A stretch of 43,146 nucleotides of DNA, from the NCBI RefSeq assembly GCF_023241715.1, contig NZ_JALQCW010000011.1:1-43146 (forward strand), written 5' to 3'. The stretch comes from Pseudomonas morbosilactucae (GTDB lineage: Bacteria; Pseudomonadota; Gammaproteobacteria; Pseudomonadales; Pseudomonadaceae). The notes beneath the pieces were generated by a model, which saw only the letters and a list, made by a program, of their open reading frames with translations, was not told the DNA's origin and did no database searches. This document shows positions 26,429 through 34,226 of the stretch, piece after piece. Position 1 is the stretch's first letter; every line of letters begins with the position of its first letter. The position numbers were made by a program, and so were the translations under genes.

Positions 26429-26455
26429 GTAGGAGCCGGCTTGCCGGCGAAGCCG
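26429..26455. repeat. REP element downstream of gluconate permease
   Basis: TAGGAGCCGGCTTGCCGGCG (within 26429-26455) is a pseudomonad REP palindrome. It abuts the stop codon of the gluconate permease (26457), where it could protect the mRNA 3' end. Confidence 0.75.
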
Positions 26456-26456
26456 T

Positions 26457-27809
26457 TTAAACCACCAACGACAACAGCAGGATAAAGATCAGGCCCACCA
26501 CCGACAGGATGGTTTCCATCGCTGTCCAGGTCTTGAAGGTCTCGGCCACGGTCATGTTGAAGTACTGCTTCACCAGCCAGAACCCGGCGTCGTTGACGTG
26601 GGACAAGATCAACGAGCCGGCGCCGGTGGCCAGCACCAGCAGCTCACGGTTGACCCCGGGGATCATCCCCACCACCGGCACCACGATGCCCGCGCCCGTG
26701 ATGGTCGCCACGGTGGCCGAACCGGTGGCGATGCGAATCACCGCCGCCACCAGCCACGCCAGGAGGATCGGCGAGATTTGCGCGTTAACCGCCATATGGC
26801 CGATCACGTCACCTACGCCACTGGTCACCAGCATCTGCTTGAAGCCACCGCCGGCACCGATGATCAGGATGATCGCCGCCGTCGGCGCCAGGCTGGCGTC
26901 GAGCAAGCCGAGAATCTGCTTGGAGCCGATGCCCTGCTTGTAGCCGAAGGTGTAGAGCGACAGCAGCAAAGCCAGCAGCAAGGCACTGATCGGGTGGCCG
27001 ATCATGTCCATCCAGATGCGGAAGAAATGCCCGTCCGGCAGCGCCACGTCGGCGAACGTCTTGAGCAGCATCAGGAACACCGGCAGCAACACCGTCAGCA
27101 AAGTCACGCTGAAGCTCGGCAGGTTCTGCGAGGTATTTTCACGCGCCAACTGGTCGACCAATTCCTGGGACGGGTTGCCCGGGATGTACTTGGAGATGAA
27201 GGTGCCGTAGATCGGACCGGCAATGATCGCCGTCGGCAACGCCACAATCAGACCGTACAGAATGGTCTTGCCGATATCGGCACCAAACACGCCGATGGCC
27301 AGCAACGGACCCGGGTGCGGAGGCACCAGGCCGTGAACCGCCGACAGGCCGGCGAGCAACGGGATACCGATCTTGATCAGCGACACGCCGGTACGCCGTG
27401 CAACGATGAACACCAGCGGGATCAGCAGGACAAAGCCGATTTCGAAGAACAGCGGAATGCCCACCAGGAAGGCGGCGAACATCATTGCCCACTGCACCCG
27501 CTCCTTGCCGAAGGCACGGATCAGGGTCTGGGCAATCTGATCCGCCCCGCCCGACTCGGCCATCATTTTCCCGAGCATGGTGCCCAGGGCCAGGATGATG
27601 CCGACAAAACCGAGCACGCCGCCAAAGCCGTCCTGGAACGCCTTGATGATCTTGTCCACCGGCATGCCCGACGTCAGGCCGAGGAAACCCGCGGCGATGG
27701 TCAGGGCAATAAAGGGGTGCAGCTTGAAACGGGTGATCAGCACGATCAGCCCGATGATGGTGACCACTGCATCCACCAGCAGATAGGTCTCTTGGGACAT
27801 GCCAAACAT
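26457..27809 (-). CDS. gntT: Gluconate permease (GntP family)
   Basis: A 450-residue GntP-family symporter with about 12 hydrophobic segments. It imports gluconate for the Entner-Doudoroff route. Recognisable stretches are FKLHPFIALTIAAGFLGL, GFGGVLGFVGIILALGTMLGKMMAESGGADQ and HGLVPPHPGPLLAIGVFG, typical of GntT/GntP. GGAGG precedes the ATG. It is the third part of a gntR / gntK / permease locus; a copy of the GntR box lies 61-71 bases upstream of its start, so it has its own promoter, independent of gntK. The P. aeruginosa counterpart is called gntP. Confidence 0.93.
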   Translation of the reverse strand: MFGMSQETYLLVDAVVTIIGLIVLITRFKLHPFIALTIAAGFLGLTSGMPVDKIIKAFQDGFGGVLGFVGIILALGTMLGKMMAESGGADQIAQTLIRAFGKERVQWAMMFAAFLVGIPLFFEIGFVLLIPLVFIVARRTGVSLIKIGIPLLAGLSAVHGLVPPHPGPLLAIGVFGADIGKTILYGLIVALPTAIIAGPIYGTFISKYIPGNPSQELVDQLARENTSQNLPSFSVTLLTVLLPVFLMLLKTFADVALPDGHFFRIWMDMIGHPISALLLALLLSLYTFGYKQGIGSKQILGLLDASLAPTAAIILIIGAGGGFKQMLVTSGVGDVIGHMAVNAQISPILLAWLVAAVIRIATGSATVATITGAGIVVPVVGMIPGVNRELLVLATGAGSLILSHVNDAGFWLVKQYFNMTVAETFKTWTAMETILSVVGLIFILLLSLVV

Positions 27810-27869
27810 GGGGTTTGCCTCCGGTTTGTTGTTTTTATTAAAGCGTTAAAAACGTGAGCCGATTGGGAT

Positions 27870-27880
27870 AGCGCTACCTT
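27870..27880. promoter_or_regulatory. GntR box, copy A (gluconate permease)
   Basis: AGCGCTACCTT, identical to the copies before gntK and gntR. It is in the 84-bp gap between gntK and the permease gene. Confidence 0.75.
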
Positions 27881-27893
27881 TTCGAACCAGCAC

Positions 27894-28427
27894 TTAACGT
27901 GATGGTTCCAGGCCGTGTTCCAGCCACCAGGCATGGGCCCGCTCAGCCAGGCTGGCGACGCTCAGGGTGCTGGCATCCAGGGCCAGGGTGCGCGGTTCGC
28001 CAACGGGGGATTCAAGGGTCGCGAATTGACTGTCGATCAAGGTCGACGGCATGAAATGCCCGGGCCTGTGAGCCACGCGGTCAGCCGCCACTTCAGGGGT
28101 CAATTCGAGGAAAACAAAGCCCAGGCCCGGCGTGGCGCTGCGCAAGCGCTCGCGGTACTGGTGCTTGAGCGCCGAACAGGTCAGCACCGGACGCTGGCCG
28201 GCAGCCAGGGCGCGACGCAGTTCATCGCACAGGCTGTCGAGCCAGCCGGCGCGGTCGTCGTCGTTCAGGGGAATACCGGCACTCATCTTGGCGATATTGG
28301 CGGCAGGGTGGAACGTATCGCCTTCAATGGCTGTGGCGCCGCTGCGCTGGCATAGGGCTTCGCTGACGCTGGACTTGCCGCAACCGGCAACGCCCATGAT
28401 GACCAGGGCCGTGATGGATTGACTCAT
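27894..28427 (-). CDS. gntK: Gluconokinase
   Basis: A 177-residue gluconokinase: phosphorylates gluconate to 6-phosphogluconate with ATP. The P-loop GVAGCGKSS is at 12-20, followed by the typical IEGDTFHPAANIAKMSAGIPLNDDDRAGWL, in which substrate residues lie, and LTCSALKHQYRERLR. Length and motifs match the GntK family. GAGG precedes the ATG. A GntR box lies 22-32 bases upstream of the start. Together with the permease and GntR it allows gluconate uptake and entry to the Entner-Doudoroff route. Confidence 0.95.
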   Translation of the reverse strand: MSQSITALVIMGVAGCGKSSVSEALCQRSGATAIEGDTFHPAANIAKMSAGIPLNDDDRAGWLDSLCDELRRALAAGQRPVLTCSALKHQYRERLRSATPGLGFVFLELTPEVAADRVAHRPGHFMPSTLIDSQFATLESPVGEPRTLALDASTLSVASLAERAHAWWLEHGLEPSR

Positions 28428-28448
28428 GTAACACCTCAGCGCGCAGAC

Positions 28449-28459
28449 AGCGCTACCTT
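28449..28459. promoter_or_regulatory. GntR box, copy B (gntK)
   Basis: AGCGCTACCTT; the copy shares 15 identical bases (AGACAGCGCTACCTT, 28445-28459) with copy C. It lies just upstream of the gntK start. Confidence 0.8.
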
Positions 28460-28599
28460 CGCTCTGTGAAAGCCTAGTGCAAAAATAGTTTCTGCCGACG
28501 CCTTCTTGTCATTTTTGTGGGTTGCCGCGTATATAGGCCCCGAAACCAAAGAGCGCAGATCAGGCAGACCGCGCTCACGCATTGCAGCTGTTTTGAGAC

Positions 28600-28610
28600 A
28601 GCGCTACCTT
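28600..28610. promoter_or_regulatory. GntR box, copy C (gntR)
   Basis: AGCGCTACCTT, 33-43 bases upstream of the gntR start. Read on the other strand it is ACTAAGGTAGCGCT, which fits the AC-N-AAG-N-TAGCGCT motif that I recall for P. aeruginosa GntR. A poor -35/-10 pair (TTGCAG 28582-, TACCTT 28605-) overlaps it, so GntR could block its own promoter. Confidence 0.8.
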
Positions 28611-28642
28611 AGTGACTTGAATTTTGTTTGGCAAGCCGTCTG

Positions 28643-29674
28643 ATGACCACCCACAAAAACGATAAAAACACGCGCACCACTGGCCGCCCCACCCTCAATG
28701 AGGTGGCGCGCCTGGCAGGCGTGAGTCCGATCACTGCGTCCCGAGCCCTGCGCGGTATCAGCAGCGTGGCCACCGAACTGGTGGAAAAGGTCCAGCAGGC
28801 CGCCCGCGAGCTCAACTACGTGGTCAACCCCGCCGCCCGCGCCCTGGCCTCGGCTCAGAGCCAATCGGTGGTGGTGCTGGTGCCGTCGCTGTCCAACCTG
28901 CTGTTTATCGAAACCCTGGAAGCCATCCATCAGGTGCTGCGTCCCAAGGGCTTCGAAGTGCTGATCGGCAACTATCACTATTCCCGTGATGAAGAAGAAA
29001 ACCTGCTGCGCAACTACATGGCCTATCAGCCGCGGGGTTTGCTGCTGACCGGTTTCGATCGCACCGAAAGCGCCCGGCGGATGATCGAGACCAGCAACAT
29101 CCCCTGCGTGTACATGATGGAACTGGACGCCGGCGCGGGCCTGAACTGCGTCGGTTTCTCCCAACTGAGCGCCGGCGAAACCGCTGCCCGGCACCTGATC
29201 TCCCGTGGGCGCAAGCACCTGGCCTACATCGGCGCCCAACTGGACCAGCGCACCCTGCTGCGTGGCGAAGGCTTCCGCCGAACCCTGCAACAGGCGGGGC
29301 TCTACAACCCCGACCTCGAAGTGCTGACCCCACGCCCGTCGTCCGTGGGCCTGGGCGGCGAGCTGTTCCTGCAATTGCTGCACAGCCAGCCCCAGGTCGA
29401 CGCGATCTTCTTCGGCAACGACGACCTGGCACACGGCGCCCTGCTGGAAGCCATGCGCAGCGGTATCAAGATCCCCGAACAGGTGGCGGTGCTGGGCTTC
29501 AACGACCTGCCCTCCTCGGCCCACATGGTGCCGCGCCTGAGCAGCATCAGCACCCCGCGCGAAGCCATTGGCCGCCGCGCCGCGGAACAGATGCTGACCC
29601 TGATGGCCGGCAATGCCGTGGCCGAGCCAGTGGTAGACATGGGCTTTGAGCTGAAGGTGCGGGAGAGCACCTGA
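28643..29674 (+). CDS. gntR: GntR, LacI-family gluconate repressor
   Basis: A 343-residue LacI/GalR-family regulator. The helix-turn-helix is PTLNEVARLAGVSPITASRALRG (about 17-38), followed by the hinge helix NPAARALASAQSQ and a periplasmic-binding-protein-like sensor. Family knowledge: it represses gluconate genes and releases them on binding gluconate or 6-phosphogluconate. The ATG at 28643 is used, although its ribosome site is weak; the TTG upstream would add only five residues. It is divergent from gntK; the three identical boxes in the locus explain how the same protein could control three promoters. Confidence 0.93.
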   Translation: MTTHKNDKNTRTTGRPTLNEVARLAGVSPITASRALRGISSVATELVEKVQQAARELNYVVNPAARALASAQSQSVVVLVPSLSNLLFIETLEAIHQVLRPKGFEVLIGNYHYSRDEEENLLRNYMAYQPRGLLLTGFDRTESARRMIETSNIPCVYMMELDAGAGLNCVGFSQLSAGETAARHLISRGRKHLAYIGAQLDQRTLLRGEGFRRTLQQAGLYNPDLEVLTPRPSSVGLGGELFLQLLHSQPQVDAIFFGNDDLAHGALLEAMRSGIKIPEQVAVLGFNDLPSSAHMVPRLSSISTPREAIGRRAAEQMLTLMAGNAVAEPVVDMGFELKVREST

Positions 29675-29680
29675 GCCGCC

Positions 29681-30289
29681 TCAGGGCTTCAGGCTCAAGG
29701 CACTGAGCAACAACCCAAAACCCACGAACAACTGATCGATACGGCGCTTGTACGCCACCAACTGGCTGGCGATCGCCGGTGTCGAAAAAAACAGCGCCAC
29801 CAAGCCGAACCACAGCACGTGGGCCAAGACGATGATCGCCCCATAGCCAACCTGCACCGGCCATGCCGTGCCTGGCTCGATCACCTGCATAAACAGGCTG
29901 AGGACAAAAATCATGGTCTTGGGATTCAGCGCGTTGGTCAGGACGCCGCTGCGCAAGGCCGCCCAGGACGACATCTCGGTCGCGGCCTTCGCCACCTCCG
30001 CCCCGCCTTGCGCCGGACAGCGCAACAGCTTGACCCCCAGGTAGATCAGGTACATGGCCCCGGCGATCTTCAGCCCGGTGAACCACAGCAGCGATTGCTG
30101 CAGCAGCACACCCACACCCAACAGGCTGTAGCCGATATGCACCATGACTCCGAGCCCGATCCCCAGGGCTGTGAGCACCCCATGGCGGCGCGAAAGCATC
30201 AGGCTGTTGCGCGTGACCAGGGCAAAATCGGCCCCGGGGCTGAGTACCGCGAGGACGGTGATGGTGATTACGGCTAACAGTTCGGTCAC
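29681..30289 (-). CDS. LysE/RhtB-family exporter
   Basis: A 202-residue LysE-family exporter with six hydrophobic segments: LAVITITVLAVLSPGADFALVTRNSL is the family opening, including the SPGAD loop. Likely an exporter of amino acids or derivatives. The start is GTG at 30289, with AAGGCG about 9 bases upstream. The 6-bp gap to gntR is convergent. It is head to head with a LysR gene, a common exporter/regulator pairing. Confidence 0.9.
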   Translation of the reverse strand: MTELLAVITITVLAVLSPGADFALVTRNSLMLSRRHGVLTALGIGLGVMVHIGYSLLGVGVLLQQSLLWFTGLKIAGAMYLIYLGVKLLRCPAQGGAEVAKAATEMSSWAALRSGVLTNALNPKTMIFVLSLFMQVIEPGTAWPVQVGYGAIIVLAHVLWFGLVALFFSTPAIASQLVAYKRRIDQLFVGFGLLLSALSLKP

Positions 30290-30296
30290 GTTGCAT

Positions 30297-30321
30297 GCGC
30301 CTTGGTTATAGAATCAGGCGC
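30297..30321. promoter_or_regulatory. Dyad between LysE and LysR genes
   Basis: GCGCC (30297-30301) and GGCGC (30317-30321) form a dyad with a 15-nt spacer in the 66-bp divergent gap. It could be a regulator site, but it is short. Confidence 0.3.
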
Positions 30322-30355
30322 TACTGTATGGGGATCGGCATGGGGACAGCCAACG

Positions 30356-31285
30356 ATGAAAACTGACACTCTCGGTGATAAAAACTCACAGATATTGCGA
30401 CGACGCCTGCCGCCCCTCAGTGCCTTGCGCTGCTTCGAAGCGGCGGCGCGCCTGGAAAGCTTTACCCAGGCCGGCGCCGCCCTGCACCTGACCCACGGCG
30501 CCATCAGCCGCGCCGTGCGCGCGTTGGAGGAAGACCTGGGCATCGCTCTGTTCGAACGCCGCAGTCACCGGGTATTTCTGACCCCGGCCGGTGCCGACTT
30601 GCTGCACAGCGTGACCCAGGCCCTGGACCTGATCGAAAGCACCGCCAGTCGCTTGCGGGCACCCAGCCCCGAGGCGCCGCTGGTGCTGTCCTGCGAACCC
30701 ACCCTGCTGATGCGCTGGCTGATCCCGCGCATGGCGGATTTCCATGCCTGCCACCCAGGGCTGTCGATCCAACTGGTGGCGGGCGGCGGGCCCTTCTCGT
30801 TCAATGCCGGGATCGACCTGGCGATCCGCCGCAACGACTTTGCCTGGAGCAGCGACACCCAGGCGCATTGGCTGTTCGACGAAGCCATAGGCCCGGTGTG
30901 CCGACCGCAGCAGCAGGCTCAATGGGCGCCGCTGGAACAGGGCCAGCGACAATTGGCCAGCCAGGCACCGCGCCTGCACAGCGCCACGCGCCGGCAGGCC
31001 TGGGAGCAGTGGTTCCAGATCCAACAACGACCTTGCAGCCCGGTGCAACAGGAACAGGTTTTCGAACACTTCTACTTCAGCCTGCAAGCTGCGGTGGCGG
31101 GATTGGGGCTGGCCATCGCGCCCTGGCAACTGGTGCGGGACGATCTGGCCAGCGGGCTGTTGTGCGCGCCTTTCGATTTCGTCGCCGACGGCAGTGCCTA
31201 CTACCTGCTGTCGCCGCAGGCGATAAGCGATGACTCGGCAGCCGGGCAACTACTGCTCTGGTTACGCAAGCAGGCCCTGGCCTAA
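30356..31285 (+). CDS. GcvA-type LysR regulator
   Basis: A 309-residue LysR protein of the GcvA/AmpR-like subgroup: LPPLSALRCFEAAARLESFTQAGAALHLTHGAISRAVRALEEDLGIALFERR is the helix-turn-helix region, followed by the FSFNAGIDLAIR signature of that subgroup. The ATG at 30356 has GGGGA about 10 bases upstream. It is divergent from the LysE-type exporter, which it probably regulates; the ligand is unknown. It ends 3 bp before a convergent LysR gene. Confidence 0.9.
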   Translation: MKTDTLGDKNSQILRRRLPPLSALRCFEAAARLESFTQAGAALHLTHGAISRAVRALEEDLGIALFERRSHRVFLTPAGADLLHSVTQALDLIESTASRLRAPSPEAPLVLSCEPTLLMRWLIPRMADFHACHPGLSIQLVAGGGPFSFNAGIDLAIRRNDFAWSSDTQAHWLFDEAIGPVCRPQQQAQWAPLEQGQRQLASQAPRLHSATRRQAWEQWFQIQQRPCSPVQQEQVFEHFYFSLQAAVAGLGLAIAPWQLVRDDLASGLLCAPFDFVADGSAYYLLSPQAISDDSAAGQLLLWLRKQALA

Positions 31286-31288
31286 GCC

Positions 31289-32200
31289 CTATAGCGCGGG
31301 TGGCGCACCCAGTGCCGGGTCCTCGCCACTGAGTAACTGCACCAACGCCAAGGCGCCCTTCTGCAACGGCTGGTTCTTCAGCCACACCGCATGCACCGGC
31401 AACTGCAGGCCGTTCTCGATGTTTTTGAAGTGCAGCCGTTGCAGGCGCCCGGCGTCCAGCCACGGCTGGATCACCGACAAGGGGAAATTGCCCCAGCCAA
31501 TCCCCGCTTCCACCATGTGCACCGCCATGGCCAGGCTGTCGGTGCGCCACAGCGACTCGCCCACCAGAGGCCGGGTATCGCTGATGGGCAGGTCGCGGCT
31601 GGCCACCACCACCTGGCGAACCCGGATCAACTCCTCCAGGAACAGCGAACCATCGCTGGCCAGAAACACGGGGTGCCGGGGCGAGAGGCAGGCAATCACT
31701 CGCTCGCTGCCGATGTACTGGAAGTACTCCAAGGCATTCACGCTCAGACCGGCAAAGGCCACGGCCACGCTGACCCGACCACTGTGCAGCAGTTGCAGCA
31801 CGTCATCCTGGGGGGCGCTGAGCACCTCCACGTCGAGCAACGGATAACGCTCGGCAATCAACTTGATGGCCGCCAGTACCCGCTGTTTGTCGATGTCATC
31901 CACCACTGCGATCGACAGCTTGCTTTCCAGCCCCAGGGACAGTTCGATGGCATGCACCTGAAGCTGCTTGAGTTGGTCGGCGATCAACCGCGCATGGGGC
32001 GCCAGAGCCAGGGCCAGCGCCGTGGGCACCGGCTCGCGATGGCTGCGATCGAACAGCGCATAGCCCAACTCCGCCTCCAGGTTGGCAATACCCATGCTCA
32101 CCGCCGAAGGCACCTTGCCCAGGGAACGGGCGGCGGCGGAAAAGGAGCCGCGTTCAAGCACGGCAAGGAATAACTGAATGCTGTCACTGGAAAAATTCAT
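31289..32200 (-). CDS. LysR-type regulator paired with the second PACE gene
   Basis: A 303-residue LysR protein with DNA-binding region IQLFLAVLERGSFSAAARSLGKVPSAVSMGIANLEAELGYALFDRS. It is divergent from the PACE efflux gene at 32333-32764, and its first 60 residues resemble those of the LysR beside the other PACE gene. A perfect T-N11-A dyad (TCAGT-AAA-ACTGA) lies 13 bases before its start codon, a plausible binding site. AceR-like control of efflux is the obvious reading. Confidence 0.9.
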   Translation of the reverse strand: MNFSSDSIQLFLAVLERGSFSAAARSLGKVPSAVSMGIANLEAELGYALFDRSHREPVPTALALALAPHARLIADQLKQLQVHAIELSLGLESKLSIAVVDDIDKQRVLAAIKLIAERYPLLDVEVLSAPQDDVLQLLHSGRVSVAVAFAGLSVNALEYFQYIGSERVIACLSPRHPVFLASDGSLFLEELIRVRQVVVASRDLPISDTRPLVGESLWRTDSLAMAVHMVEAGIGWGNFPLSVIQPWLDAGRLQRLHFKNIENGLQLPVHAVWLKNQPLQKGALALVQLLSGEDPALGAPPAL

Positions 32201-32212
32201 GGGAACAACCTA

Positions 32213-32225
32213 TCAGTAAAACTGA
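32213..32225. promoter_or_regulatory. Perfect T-N11-A dyad, candidate LysR operator
   Basis: TCAGT-AAA-ACTGA (32213-32225), arms perfect, in the 132-bp gap between the LysR and PACE starts. It fits the LysR T-N11-A consensus. Confidence 0.6.
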
Positions 32226-32332
32226 AAGCTACCGACTTTTTCTGTCAGCCATAGTGAAGCTATCTTCTGCGCCCCGCGCCAGTCTCGATGCTAATCGAAC
32301 TGGCCAGCCGTATTCGCAAAGAGGAAGCAGGC

Positions 32333-32764
32333 ATGCAAGGCGTAAAGCGCAAACTGGTGTACGTGTCGTTGTTCGAGGTCTTCGGCATGACCTTCTCGGC
32401 CCTGGGCCTGGCCCTGCTTTCGGGCACCTCCCCCAGCAGCACCGGCCCCTTGGCCGTGGCCATCACCAGCATCGCGGTGACCTGGAACTTCATCTACACC
32501 ACCTTGTTCGAGCGCTGGGAAAGCCGCCAGGTCTCGCGCACCCGCACGGTCAAGCGGCGCATCGCCCATGCCGTCGGCTTCCAGTTGACGCTGATCATGT
32601 TCCTGATTCCGCTGATTGCCTGGTGGATGGACATCAGCCTGCTGCAAGCCTTTCTCCTCGACCTGGCACTGATCCTGTTCATCCCCTGCTACACCTTCGC
32701 CTTCAATTGGTTGTTCGACCGGGTCTTCGGCCTTCCGGCTTCGGCACTGCCGGACCCGGCCTGA
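32333..32764 (+). CDS. PACE-family multidrug/biocide efflux protein
   Basis: A 143-residue AceI/PACE protein with four membrane segments. Glu15 (VSLFEVFGM) matches the essential Glu15 of AceI. Other family marks: TWNFIYTTLFERWE, HAVGFQLTLIMFLIPLIAWWM, LQAFLLDLA and TFAFNWLFDRVFG at the end. In the second pair the usual HAxxxEGG is HAVGFQLTL here, a substitution of glutamate by glutamine. The ATG at 32333 has an AGAGGAAGCAGG ribosome site; upstream in-frame starts add 15 doubtful residues. It is divergent from a LysR gene, as in the first PACE module of this window. Confidence 0.9.
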   Translation: MQGVKRKLVYVSLFEVFGMTFSALGLALLSGTSPSSTGPLAVAITSIAVTWNFIYTTLFERWESRQVSRTRTVKRRIAHAVGFQLTLIMFLIPLIAWWMDISLLQAFLLDLALILFIPCYTFAFNWLFDRVFGLPASALPDPA

Positions 32765-32847
32765 AGAAAACGGGCAAAGTCCCCATCGCCGAAGCGCAAC
32801 CGCGCTGTTAGATTCTCCAGGCCCTCCAATACCGCCAAGGATGCGTC

Positions 32848-33477
32848 ATGGAACATCTCAAGGTTCTCGGTAAAGCGTCATCGATCAACGTCAGGAAAGT
32901 TCTGTGGACCTGTGAGGAACTGGGGCTTGCCTACCAACGCGAAGACTGGGGCAGCGGTTTCCAGTCCACCCAGGCCGCGGCCTTTCTCGAACTCAACCCC
33001 AATGCCCAGGTGCCGGTGCTGATTGACGAAGCCGGCGTGCTGTGGGAATCCAACAGCATCTGCCGCTACCTGGCCAACAAGACCCCGGGCCAGCGCCTGT
33101 TGCCGCAAGCACCACGGGCCAGGGCCCTGGTGGAACAGTGGATGGATTGGCAGGCCACGGAGCTCAATCCGTCCTGGAGCTACGCCTTTGTCGCTCTGGT
33201 GCGGCAAAACCCGGAGTTTCAGGACCCTCAACGCATTGCCGCCGGCCTTCAGGGCTGGAACAGCAAGATGGCGATCCTGGAACAACAGTTGAGCCGCAGC
33301 GGCGCCTTCGTGCTCGGCGAGGAACTGACCCTGGCCGACATCGTGCTCGGGCTGTCGGTGCATCGTTGGCAGATGACGCCCATGGAGCACCCGGATTACC
33401 CCGCCGTTGCCGCCTACTACCAGCGCCTCAGCGAACGCCCAGGCTTCGTTCTGCATGGGTGCAACGGCATTCCTTGA
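32848..33477 (+). CDS. gstB: Glutathione S-transferase, GstB-like
   Basis: A 209-residue glutathione transferase. The N-terminal thioredoxin fold (about 1-80) has SSINVRKVLWTCEELGLAYQ and the glutathione-binding VPVLIDEAGVLWESNSICRYLA; the C-terminal helical domain follows, with QWMDWQATELNPSWSY. Overall it is close to E. coli GstB, which acts on bromoacetate and iodoacetate. It is 83 bp after the PACE gene on the same strand, so it might share its control, but it may also have its own promoter. Confidence 0.88.
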   Translation: MEHLKVLGKASSINVRKVLWTCEELGLAYQREDWGSGFQSTQAAAFLELNPNAQVPVLIDEAGVLWESNSICRYLANKTPGQRLLPQAPRARALVEQWMDWQATELNPSWSYAFVALVRQNPEFQDPQRIAAGLQGWNSKMAILEQQLSRSGAFVLGEELTLADIVLGLSVHRWQMTPMEHPDYPAVAAYYQRLSERPGFVLHGCNGIP

Positions 33478-33586
33478 GCCCCTGCCCCCATAGCGCTTGC
33501 CTGAAAGCGGCAAAACCTCTCCGCTTGCAGGCAGGCACTTGCAGGGCTCTTGAGCCAAGTCATTGATATTAAAGGCCGCCATACAA

Positions 33587-33602
33587 CGGCACGGAACTTG
33601 CT
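33587..33602 (+). promoter_or_regulatory. Sigma-54 (RpoN) promoter
   Basis: CGGCACG-GAAC-TTGCT, with -24 GG at 33588-33589 and -12 GC at 33600-33601, exactly 10 bases between them. All but one base match TGGCACG-N4-TTGCW. It lies 40 bases upstream of the start of the orphan gene at 33642, so transcription would begin near 33613. Confidence 0.85.
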
Positions 33603-33641
33603 GACTATCCCGGGACAGCTCTCACAGACAGGTGCCCAATC

Positions 33642-34157
33642 ATGTTGGTCAACGCCCAAACGTCCTCCGCGGTGCAGAAAAGCCAGCGCTCCGATATGGA
33701 CCCGACTACCGCAGCCGCCAGCGCTATCTACAGCGGCTTGATGCAAAACGTACAGAATGCGGCGACGTTCCAAGCGTCCCAGGCCGTGCAAAAGGCCAGC
33801 AGCACCGTGGACGATAACGTCGAAGCGGCGTTCGCCAAGACTCGCGTGTTGCTGCAAGCCACGCCGCCGGCCACCAGCACGCCGGAAGCCACCACGGCCA
33901 CGGATGCCTCCGCCACCGCCGAGTTCAAGGAGTACATGAGCAAGTCCCCTGAACAGCGGATGCGCGACCAGATCCTCAAGGAATTGGGGATTACCGAGGA
34001 AAGCCTGCAATCCATGTCGCCAGAGCAGCAACTGGCCATCGGCAAGCAGATTGCCGAGCGCATGGAAGACAAGATGAAGCTGGCGCAAGCCGACAAAGAT
34101 AACGGCACCAGCAGCACCGGCGCCCAGCTTGAAGACAAGTTCCTCGCTTCGCTGTAA
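33642..34157 (+). CDS. Ala/Thr-rich protein of unknown function behind a sigma-54 promoter
   Basis: A 171-residue hydrophilic protein that I cannot assign. Residues 1-93 are rich in Ala, Ser, Thr and Gln; residues about 95-147 contain a more ordered helix block, EFKEYMSKSPEQRMRDQILK, then GITEESLQSMSPEQQLAIGKQIAERM, of a kind seen in several proteobacterial proteins of unknown function. There is no signal peptide or membrane segment. The start has AGGTG about 8-12 bases upstream, and a sigma-54 promoter lies 40 bases upstream. In pseudomonads RpoN governs flagella, nitrogen use and related functions, so a motility- or nutrient-linked role is possible. It is convergent with a BdlA-like receptor gene and shares its terminator. 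Confidence 0.75.
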   Translation: MLVNAQTSSAVQKSQRSDMDPTTAAASAIYSGLMQNVQNAATFQASQAVQKASSTVDDNVEAAFAKTRVLLQATPPATSTPEATTATDASATAEFKEYMSKSPEQRMRDQILKELGITEESLQSMSPEQQLAIGKQIAERMEDKMKLAQADKDNGTSSTGAQLEDKFLASL

Positions 34158-34172
34158 TAGCTGGCGCAGGCC

Positions 34173-34204
34173 AAAAAGGGTTCCCACTGGGAACCCTTTT
34201 TTTT
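34173..34204. terminator. Bidirectional terminator between the orphan gene and the receptor gene
   Basis: GGGTTCCC (34178-34185), loop ACT, GGGAACCC (34189-34196), flanked by A-run 34173-34177 and T-run 34197-34204. Confidence 0.9.
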
Positions 34205-34226
34205 AGGCCAAACTGACGCAGCCGAA

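Noticed and set aside
26598..27857. Plus-strand frame opposite the gluconate permease
   Set aside because: The His/Gln/Asp/Arg-rich composition is typical antisense of a membrane protein gene.
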